The position numbers and the translations under genes were made by a program. A DNA stretch of 64,000 nucleotides, from contig CBDCGU010000003.1 of assembly GCA_965216945.1 (NCBI GenBank), forward strand, positions 2,666,001 through 2,730,000, given 5' to 3'. Positions 33,531 through 40,459 of this stretch are shown piece by piece; position 1 is the stretch's first letter, and the number at the start of each line of letters is the position of its first letter. A model generated the notes under the pieces. That model ran no database searches, had not been told where the DNA came from, and saw nothing but the letters and a program-made list of their open reading frames with translations. The stretch comes from DATHZQ01 sp965216945 (GTDB lineage Bacteria > Actinomycetota > Acidimicrobiia > Spongiisociales > UBA5794).

Positions 33531-34235
33531 TCATGGGTAGCAGAGGAAGAAGTGGGCGGCTTCGTACGCCACGCTGGCCGCGCCATGGCTGTTGCGGATC
33601 TCCTCGCCCAGGATGTCGATGTGACGCACGAGCTTGTCGACGTCCGATGCGATGGTCTGGTAGCGGTACTCCCCACGCACGACGCCCCAACCGTCGACGA
33701 GCACCAGCGTCGGGTCGAAGGCGAATCTGCCGCCATCGCGCGCCTCGTACCACGTGCGGAACCCGCTGCCCACGATGGCCCGGGTGAGATCCTCTGCGGG
33801 GGCGGCGAGGGTCCAGGTCTCGCCGTCGGCGCCGATGCCGGCGGCGTATTCGGCGAGGGCCCCAGGGGTGTCACGCACCGGATCGAACGAGACGGTGACA
33901 AACCGCAGATCTGCGCCGCCGAGATCGACTTCGTCGCGGCGCGCCAGCACCCCGGCAACCGTTTCGTTCACCGCATCGCAGGCTTCGCCGCAGTGGGTGT
34001 AGCCGAAGCTGTACAGCACGATGTCGCCGCGAAGGTCCTCACTGGTCAGTCGTTCGCCGGCCTGGTCGGTCATCGCAAAGCCGGGCGCCAGCCGGATGCG
34101 CGGCAGCACCTGGATCGGCTCGAAGATCGAGAACGCCATGACTCCGAGGAGGACGATCACCAGCGGTGCGACCGCAACGTAGATCCAGCGGCGATGCCGT
34201 TTCGCATCGATCGTAGACTTCGCCGCCCCATGCAT
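33531..34235 (-). CDS. second SCO1/SenC-type protein, missing the usual histidine ligand
   Basis: A 234-residue SCO paralogue with TM at about 17-38 and the CxxxC pair C82/C86 (HCGEAC). Where the first SCO has DHTATLMVID, this one reads AFDPTLVLVDG, so the copper-binding histidine seems replaced (D174 at or next to that position). It may act as a thiol-disulphide oxidoreductase rather than a copper chaperone. ATG 34235 shares an ATGCAT hexamer with the start of the divergent gene; a start at 34316 would add 27 residues. Confidence 0.85.
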   Translation of the reverse strand: MHGAAKSTIDAKRHRRWIYVAVAPLVIVLLGVMAFSIFEPIQVLPRIRLAPGFAMTDQAGERLTSEDLRGDIVLYSFGYTHCGEACDAVNETVAGVLARRDEVDLGGADLRFVTVSFDPVRDTPGALAEYAAGIGADGETWTLAAPAEDLTRAIVGSGFRTWYEARDGGRFAFDPTLVLVDGWGVVRGEYRYQTIASDVDKLVRHIDILGEEIRNSHGAASVAYEAAHFFLCYP

Positions 34236-34661
34236 CGCCTGATCGACATCCGCCTCGTGCTCGCCGTTCTGGCGCTGGCTCTGCTCAATTCGGCGTGTGT
34301 CTTGACCGGTGGTCATGATGCGCGTCCGGAGTCGATCGTCGGGTCGTATCTACTGAACGGGGTCGATCCCACCGGCACAGAGTACGCGGGACACCTCACG
34401 ATCGAACAGGGCGATGGTCCCGACGAATACCGACTCCAGTGGATCGTCAGCGGAGTGCAGGAGGGGGTGGGCACGCTCGACGGTGACACTCTCGACGCAT
34501 CCTGGGCGACGATCGACGGTGTCGACGTCGAGGCCCGTGGCCGTGTCGTGTTCACCGTCCAACCCGATGGGAGCCTGGTCGGTACACGGACGGTGGCGGG
34601 TTTCGACGGGGTCGGGACCGAAGAGGCTTTCCCCAATGACGACCTGTCGCGGGATCGTTGA
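34230..34661 (+). CDS. putative lipoprotein of unknown function
   Basis: A 143-residue protein with signal peptide and lipobox LNSAC (C23). The mature domain is beta-rich (GSYLLNGVDPTGTEYAGHLTI, TVQPDGSLVGTRTVAGF) and resembles small extracytoplasmic beta-barrel lipoproteins, without a named family. It lies on the plus strand between the SCO operon and the cytochrome fusion gene, and ends two bases before that convergent gene. Confidence 0.75.
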   Translation: MHRLIDIRLVLAVLALALLNSACVLTGGHDARPESIVGSYLLNGVDPTGTEYAGHLTIEQGDGPDEYRLQWIVSGVQEGVGTLDGDTLDASWATIDGVDVEARGRVVFTVQPDGSLVGTRTVAGFDGVGTEEAFPNDDLSRDR

Positions 34662-34662
34662 A

Positions 34663-36984
34663 TCACGGCACTCGCTCCAGCGTCAGCAGGAATGCCACCA
34701 GATTGTCGATGTCCTCCTCGCTCAGGATGTCGAGGTAGGTCGGGATCATCTGGCCGGGCGGAAAGCCCTCGACCACGTAGGCGTCCGGGTCCACGATCGA
34801 CTCTCTCAGATACTCCTCGGCTGTCATGCCGGGCACCCGGGTTGCGGCTCTCGTCGCGACACCGTCGAAGCTGGGACCGACGAGCGTCGTATTCGGGTCG
34901 AGGGAGTGGCAGATCCGGCATCCGGCGTTGGTGCCGATCGTCGTCTCGAAGTAGAGCGAGCGGCCGGCATCCGCCATCGCGACGATCTGGGCGTCCAGGA
35001 TGTCGATCGTCAAGGCCTGGCCCGGGTCGAGCGCGACGATGTCATCGAAAACGACGACCGGTGCGCTCCCGTCGACGAGCGTGAGCCGTACGTCCTGGAT
35101 TCCCGGCGTCACGGCAATCCTCTCGAATCCGAGCGAGGTGTCGGGCTCGTCCGCGGTGACGAGTTCATACGTCTTGTCGAGCAGGGTCTCGTTGCCGACG
35201 ACGAGCACGAGGCGGGCGGGTGCACCGCTTGCGGGCAGCGCATCGTCCGGCGCGATCAGCAGCGGTGCGCCGTCGTGATGGTCGAGCGCGATCTCGATGA
35301 TCGCCTCGTCGTTGCGGCCAGGGTCGAACGGCAACATGGTCACCAGCACGGTGACGAGACCAGCGCCGAGGACCAGCAACGCAGCCGGCAGCAGCCGGCG
35401 CCAATCACCGATGGGCTCTTCCCGGATCGTTGCCGGGGGGCGGGCGGCGGCGGGGGGGAGCTCGGTGCCCGTCAACGCTTCGGCGGTGGTGTCGGGCGGG
35501 AGCCACGCCGTCGTGATCGGTTTGTCGGCGTGGCGGCGTTTGAGTTTGGGCCGTCGACGACGCGCAATGCGCTCCTCCATCCACACGTTGCCCTCGAGGT
35601 TGGCGCAGTCGTCCGCGGCGCAACCGACGATGCGAACGTCGACGGCGCCCGTCGCCAGGGCATGGACTGCCAGCTCCGGATGGACCATCGCGACACAGGG
35701 GACCGGGATGACCCTTCCCTGCTGAGCCGGTGCCTCCACAGCGGAGCGCCCGCCGTGAAGCACGTGGCGCTCGCAAGCGAACACCACGGTTCGATCCGTG
35801 TTTCCGGCTGTCTCATCCCAGAGCGGTTCGGCAGGGGCGTCGCCGAGCGTGAGCGCCATGGTCGGACAGGAGCCGACGCAGATGCCGCACGACACGCAGA
35901 GATCGTCGTTGGCGACCGCTAGCTGATGGTGGGGTCCACCGTCCCTGGCGGCCATCTCGAGAGCGTTGTACGGGCAGTCGGCGACGCAGAGGGCACACCC
36001 GATGCATCGCTCCTCGATCACGACGATGGGTGACGGTGCCCGAGGGCGGAGCACCCACGGCAGGAACATCACCAGCGCCAGCAGCGCCGTCGCTCCCCCC
36101 CACAGCAGAGCCGGCGGCCAACTCAGCGTCCCGGGTAGCAGGAACAAGAAGAAGGGGTCGAGTGGGACCGAGCCGGGTGCGAGATGGCGATCGACGGGTG
36201 GGAGCATCCCAACCGGGATGGCGACACTCACCACCAGGACCGCCCCTCCGACGATCCACAGCCAGAGGGGTGGGGGCATCCAATGACGGCGGCTGAGACG
36301 CCGCAGGTGATACCACAGCAACGCCCCGACGGCCAGGGAGAGCCCGACGTGGATGGTGATGAGGATGAGCAAGAACGTCCAGCCGGAGCCGGCGGCGTCG
36401 GTCAGCACGAAGTCGATGAGAAAGTCGAGTCCCGCCGACGTACCGCTGATTGCTCGTGTCAGCGCATCGTTGAGAACCTGGGCCCGCTCGTCCCAGATCA
36501 GCCAGTAGCCGGTGACACCGATCACCCACAGCACCGCAACCATGGCGACACCCGTGGCCCACGGCATGCGCCGAGGGCCGGCGAAGCGCCGCATCACGAA
36601 TGTTCGCCATCCGTGGACTGCCGCAGTCACGATGAGGCCGATGGAGGCGTAGCGATGCACGGCCCGCATCAGACGCCCGACGAGGTTGCCCTCGAGTGCG
36701 TCGACGGCTTCGTATGAGGCGTCGAAGCCGAACTGGAAGAACATCGTCAGATACACGCCGCTGGCGAATACGAGGGCGAGCAGGAAGATCGTGATCGTGC
36801 CGATGTGGTGGATCGGATTCAGCTCCGGCCGCCGCACGATCGCCCGTACCCCGCGCTCGGCCCACAGCGTCGCCCCTTCCAATCGGATCAGCACACGATT
36901 GAGCGGCCCCGCTACCCGTTCATCCCAGTCGACGTACGAGTCCGGCGCCTCCACCTCACCACCCGACGAATCGGTATCGGTCAA
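34663..36984 (-). CDS. cytochrome b - ferredoxin - MvhD-like - cytochrome c fusion protein
   Basis: Numbered from the longest frame (ATG 37041, 792 residues): cytochrome b core, about 75-250, with haem ligands H129/H143 and H231/H245 (13 residues between each pair, bc1 type); further helices to about 331; two [4Fe-4S] motifs, C346-C349-C352-C356 and C382-C385-C388-C392; an MvhD/HdrA-type iron-sulphur module, 418-500, with C423, C449, C474, C479 and the LEGN motif; one helix, 549-571; a beta-rich domain; and cytochrome c, C708-R-I-C711-H712 with M765. The start is uncertain: ATG 37041 lies inside a hairpin, so TTG 36984 (residue 20) is preferred. Inferred role: electron transfer from cytosolic Fe-S donors through haem b to cytochrome c. 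Confidence 0.9.
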   Translation of the reverse strand: MTDTDSSGGEVEAPDSYVDWDERVAGPLNRVLIRLEGATLWAERGVRAIVRRPELNPIHHIGTITIFLLALVFASGVYLTMFFQFGFDASYEAVDALEGNLVGRLMRAVHRYASIGLIVTAAVHGWRTFVMRRFAGPRRMPWATGVAMVAVLWVIGVTGYWLIWDERAQVLNDALTRAISGTSAGLDFLIDFVLTDAAGSGWTFLLILITIHVGLSLAVGALLWYHLRRLSRRHWMPPPLWLWIVGGAVLVVSVAIPVGMLPPVDRHLAPGSVPLDPFFLFLLPGTLSWPPALLWGGATALLALVMFLPWVLRPRAPSPIVVIEERCIGCALCVADCPYNALEMAARDGGPHHQLAVANDDLCVSCGICVGSCPTMALTLGDAPAEPLWDETAGNTDRTVVFACERHVLHGGRSAVEAPAQQGRVIPVPCVAMVHPELAVHALATGAVDVRIVGCAADDCANLEGNVWMEERIARRRRPKLKRRHADKPITTAWLPPDTTAEALTGTELPPAAARPPATIREEPIGDWRRLLPAALLVLGAGLVTVLVTMLPFDPGRNDEAIIEIALDHHDGAPLLIAPDDALPASGAPARLVLVVGNETLLDKTYELVTADEPDTSLGFERIAVTPGIQDVRLTLVDGSAPVVVFDDIVALDPGQALTIDILDAQIVAMADAGRSLYFETTIGTNAGCRICHSLDPNTTLVGPSFDGVATRAATRVPGMTAEEYLRESIVDPDAYVVEGFPPGQMIPTYLDILSEEDIDNLVAFLLTLERVP

Positions 36985-37022
36985 GGGCGCGAGTCTCCGG
37001 TCCGCGCCAAAGCAGGTGCGGT

Positions 37023-37176
37023 GTTGCGTGCCGGCACGCAACGAGCATGCGGGGGAGTGTGAGGGGGAGCTCCGCCGCCCCCCTCACATCTCGGCTGTGC
37101 AGCTTTGCTGCGCATCCGAGCAAGGGGCGTCGCCGGAGGCGGCCGCTCAAACTCGGCGCAAGCCAGCTTGCGCCGA
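37023..37176. repeat. hairpin cluster between oxidase subunit I and the cytochrome fusion gene
   Basis: Four stems in 154 bases: a 20-base palindrome GTTGCGTGCC/GGCACGCAAC (37023-37042); GTGAGGGGG/CCCCCTCAC (37059-37067, 37079-37087); CTCGG...GCAGC/GCTGC...CCGAG (about 37090-37120); and TCGGCGCAAGC/GCTTGCGCCGA with a 2-base loop (37153-37176). The last, just after the oxidase stop, may terminate or process the transcript. The G-rich stem resembles elements near 47020 and 50180. Confidence 0.7.
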
Positions 37177-37181
37177 ACCAT

Positions 37182-38849
37182 TCAGAAGCCCGGTGACGTG
37201 AGCTGCATGTTGCTGATCATCTCGAACAGTTGGGGGCCGTAGCCGATGATGATCAACACGATCGTGGCGATGAGCCACGGGCGCCAGCGGTCGAGGAACT
37301 CGGGCGTCTGCTGGGGATCGTGCAGGGACTCGGCGATCGGGATCTCGATCTCCTCGCCGGCCGGTAGCTTGTCTTTGCTCCAGGTGGTGCGAATCACGAT
37401 GACGACGTAGAGCACTACCCCCACGAGGAGGAAGGTGCCACCGACTCCAACACGGAAGAGGTGTCCGGACCACTCCTCGGGCACATATGGTGCGCTCCCG
37501 AGCGGCGTGCGGCGCGGCGCACCGAGCAGGCCGAGGACGTGCAAGGCATTCGAGAAGATGATCATCCCAACGAACCAGATCCACGTTTGGGCGACGGCCC
37601 ACTTGGGCTTCCACAGGCGGTTGCCGGTCAGGTACGGCACGAGCCAGTAGCTGATGCCCATGAACGACAGCGTCACCGCGGTGGCCACGGTCAGGTGGAA
37701 GTGCCCCACGATCCAGGCGGTGTTGTGGACCACCAGGTTGACGTCGTAGGACGCGTTCGTGATACCCCCAATGCCGCCGAACATGAAGAGGATCCCGGCG
37801 AGCAGTTGTGCAGACACGGACGGGTCTCCCCACGGCAGCGTGCGGATCCAGCCGAGCCGGCCGGTGCCGCCCCGCTTCCGTCCCGCGTACTCCAACGATG
37901 CCACCACGGTGAAAAGGGTCAGCAAGGAGGGGAACGCGACTCCGTACGTGAGCACGGCATGGATCGCCTTCCAACCCTCCGGGATGCCCGGGTCGGCGAA
38001 CTGGTGGTGGAACCCCACGGGGATGGACAGGAGGAGGAACAGCCAAAACGCCAGCCGCGCCAGCGAATCGCTGAACAGCTTCCCGCCGGCCTGGCGGGGG
38101 AGGAGCCCGTACCACGACAGGTAGGCGGGGAGGAGCCAGAAGTAGACGAGCGGGTGGCCGGTGAACCAGAAGTAGGTTCGGGCCAGCTCCGGATCGGTGC
38201 CGTCGATGAGGCCCAAGGAGAACGGCAGGAGCATCGTCAGTATCTCGACGGCGACACCCAGCGTTGCGAATTGCCACAGCACCATGGTGACGACGGAAGC
38301 AAATGCCACGAACGGCGAACGTGTGCCCGGGTTCTCCCGGCGCCACGCCCGGTAGGTGAAGTAGAAGCCGTACCCCTCGATCCAGCTGCCGACGACGACG
38401 AGGACGAGCCCGATGTAGAACAGGGCGCTTGCTTCGAGCGGCGGATAGAACGTGTAGAGGACCGTCGCCTCGTCGATCAGCAGCGGGATGCCGGTGATGA
38501 CGAGGCCGACCACCATCGTCCAGAAGCCGACCTTGTTCACCATCGGGTAGACCAACGGGCGCTTGAGTCCCTTCAGCATCATGAGGGTCAGGAATCCGGT
38601 GATGAAGAAGGTGGTCCACACCAGGGCGTTGAGCACCCCGTGCAAGGTGAGGCCCTGGTAGTACGACTTGAGGAGCGGCTCCAGATACGGGTAGAGGTCC
38701 AGGCCTGCGTACTCGAATGACTGCAGCGGTCCGAAGAGGCTGCCGATCGACAACGCCACGATGGCGAAGAACAGGTGGGTCCCGATGAAACGCTTCTCTT
38801 CCCGGGTGACTTGGTACTCGGTCTCGGTGACTAGCACGGTGTCACTCAC
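37182..38849 (-). CDS. ba3-type cytochrome c oxidase subunit I
   Basis: A 555-residue haem-copper oxidase of family B. Ligands: H70 and H385 for low-spin haem, H383 for haem a3, and H232, H281 and H282 for CuB, with Y236 the cross-linked tyrosine (HPLVYF). These numbers are almost those of the Thermus ba3 enzyme, and the D-channel residues of family A are absent. About 13 helices. It reduces O2 to water in the membrane and pumps protons. Its start overlaps subunit II by 8 bases. Confidence 0.95.
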   Translation of the reverse strand: MSDTVLVTETEYQVTREEKRFIGTHLFFAIVALSIGSLFGPLQSFEYAGLDLYPYLEPLLKSYYQGLTLHGVLNALVWTTFFITGFLTLMMLKGLKRPLVYPMVNKVGFWTMVVGLVITGIPLLIDEATVLYTFYPPLEASALFYIGLVLVVVGSWIEGYGFYFTYRAWRRENPGTRSPFVAFASVVTMVLWQFATLGVAVEILTMLLPFSLGLIDGTDPELARTYFWFTGHPLVYFWLLPAYLSWYGLLPRQAGGKLFSDSLARLAFWLFLLLSIPVGFHHQFADPGIPEGWKAIHAVLTYGVAFPSLLTLFTVVASLEYAGRKRGGTGRLGWIRTLPWGDPSVSAQLLAGILFMFGGIGGITNASYDVNLVVHNTAWIVGHFHLTVATAVTLSFMGISYWLVPYLTGNRLWKPKWAVAQTWIWFVGMIIFSNALHVLGLLGAPRRTPLGSAPYVPEEWSGHLFRVGVGGTFLLVGVVLYVVIVIRTTWSKDKLPAGEEIEIPIAESLHDPQQTPEFLDRWRPWLIATIVLIIIGYGPQLFEMISNMQLTSPGF

Positions 38850-39387
38850 CTCCGCCCTCGGGCTCGACGATCAGCGTTCCAAACATGGCGGCATGTCCCA
38901 AGCCGCAGAACTCGTGGCAGATGAACGGGTACTCACCCGGCTCGTCGAACTCTGCCGTCAGGCGTGACACCTGGCCGGGAACGATCTGCATGTTGACGTT
39001 CGTGTCCTGGAGCTTGAAGCCGTGTTGCACGTCCGTGCTGGTGACGAAGAAGGTCACTCGGGCACCTTGGGGAACGGTGATCGAGCTCGGCTCGTAGAGG
39101 AACTGGCGGGCGAGCATGTAGACCTCGTACTCACCGGGCGCCAGTTCCCTCAGCCCCGGTTCGTTGAACGGGGGCTCGTTCGCCACCGTGTTGGGATCGA
39201 CGCGAGCCTCGGATCCGGGCACCTGGAATCCGAGCGCAAACCCGGCGATCCCGACGGTCACGGCGAACGCCACCAGCAGCAGGATCGAGAACCGGAACCA
39301 GTTGCGCTCGATGGGATCGATCCATTCCCCGGTGGGGACTTGGACCGTCGGTGCGGGCTCTCTGCTGCCCGCCTCGGTGTCGCTCAT
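38842..39387 (-). CDS. cytochrome c oxidase subunit II, CuA-binding
   Basis: A 181-residue subunit with one membrane helix (about 33-54) and a periplasmic cupredoxin domain. The CuA ligands are intact: H122, C157, E159, C161, H165 and M168 (CHEFCGLGHAAM). The short length with a single helix is typical of ba3 enzymes. ATG 39387 overlaps the stop of the small upstream gene (ATGA). Confidence 0.95.
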   Translation of the reverse strand: MSDTEAGSREPAPTVQVPTGEWIDPIERNWFRFSILLLVAFAVTVGIAGFALGFQVPGSEARVDPNTVANEPPFNEPGLRELAPGEYEVYMLARQFLYEPSSITVPQGARVTFFVTSTDVQHGFKLQDTNVNMQIVPGQVSRLTAEFDEPGEYPFICHEFCGLGHAAMFGTLIVEPEGGGE

Positions 39388-39536
39388 ACCGTTGTCACAC
39401 CCCGAGCGAGGAGGATCAGGTAGATCGAGGTCCACAACAGCACGAGCACGATCACGAACAAGGCGACAACGGCGACGGTTCCGGTGGGGCGGAACGTCGC
39501 GTCGAAGTCGTCAGGAACTCCCGTCTCTTCGGGCAT
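39384..39536 (-). CDS. 50-residue oxidase subunit IIa-like membrane protein
   Basis: A 50-residue protein starting MPEETGVPDDF with one helix (about 20-43) and ending ARGVTTV. It is preceded by GGAGGAAG on the minus strand and overlaps the subunit II start (ATGA). Position, size and topology match subunit IIa of ba3 oxidases, which supplies a helix missing from the short subunit II. Homology is not proven because the sequence is so short. Confidence 0.75.
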   Translation of the reverse strand: MPEETGVPDDFDATFRPTGTVAVVALFVIVLVLLWTSIYLILLARGVTTV

Positions 39537-39673
39537 CCCACTTCCTCCCAGGGGTCACCGGTGGTCTCTCGGAGAATGGCCCCATCGTCCGGGCCAAGCT
39601 GGGGGCCAAAGTCCCTGGTCCCCGCGACAATCGGCCCGGGGTTGGCGTCGGTCCCCACTCATACGATCCGAGC

Positions 39674-40459
39674 GTGCGACACACACGCGTCCCCAGAGAG
39701 GGGTCCAGGGCTCTGGTTCGGCGGCCACCTGTGGTGGCCGCATTTGTGATCTTGTGGCTGCTGGCCGGTCTCGCCGCCGCAGGCGCCACCGACGAGGGCG
39801 GTGGCGACGACGGGGAGCTGCTGCGTGAGGGGCAGGCGGTCTACGACGCCAACTGCGTTGCGTGCCACCAGGCAGACGGCCGGGGTGTTCCCGGCGTGTT
39901 CCCGCCACTCGTCGACAACCCGAACGTGGAGGACGGCGAGTACGTCGCAACGGTGATCCGCAATGGCTTGACCGGGGAGATCGAAGTCAACGGGGAGACG
40001 TACAGCGGCGCCATGCCGGCATTCCAGCTCCTCGACGACGCACAGATCGCCGCCGTCACGGCTTACATCCAAGGCGGCCTCGTCGCACCCGCCGCCCCCG
40101 GAGCCGCCGCGGGCTCGGGCGACGTCGCAGGCACCGAGCTCCCGCTGGCCGTGGTGGTCACCTATGCGGTCGGCTTCCTTGCGTTCCTCGTCGTTGCCGC
40201 GCTCGTCGCCGCGCCGTATGTCCTCGGCAAGGACGAGAGCCACTCCTACGACTGGCCACGGGCGTGGCTGAAGGCCGTCGTCATCTTCCTGTTCTTCACC
40301 ATCGGCACGGTGGTGATCCCCAGCATGCTGATCGAGTGGGGCCCGGTGAGCCGATCCACCCGTCCGGTGCAGGACGTCATCGGCTCCGGAGCTTGGTTCC
40401 TTGCCCTCGCCCTCGGTCTGTGGGGGCTGCGCCGCGCCCAGCGAGATCGCATGATCTGA
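39674..40459 (+). CDS. membrane-bound cytochrome c with C-terminal helices
   Basis: A 261-residue protein. An N-terminal anchor (about 18-37) is followed by a class I cytochrome c domain with C61-V-A-C64-H65 and a methionine in GAMPAF as sixth ligand, an Ala/Gly/Pro linker, and three helices (about 157-180, 197-218, 235-252). The start GTG 39674 has no clear ribosome-binding site. The stop overlaps the next start by one base (TGATG). It probably shuttles electrons for the neighbouring complex. Confidence 0.88.
   Translation: MRHTRVPREGSRALVRRPPVVAAFVILWLLAGLAAAGATDEGGGDDGELLREGQAVYDANCVACHQADGRGVPGVFPPLVDNPNVEDGEYVATVIRNGLTGEIEVNGETYSGAMPAFQLLDDAQIAAVTAYIQGGLVAPAAPGAAAGSGDVAGTELPLAVVVTYAVGFLAFLVVAALVAAPYVLGKDESHSYDWPRAWLKAVVIFLFFTIGTVVIPSMLIEWGPVSRSTRPVQDVIGSGAWFLALALGLWGLRRAQRDRMI

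Noticed and set aside
34663..36984. Hydrogenase gene, suggested by the MvhD-like module
   Set aside because: No NiFe large or small subunit motifs are present; the module is embedded between ferredoxin and cytochrome c domains.
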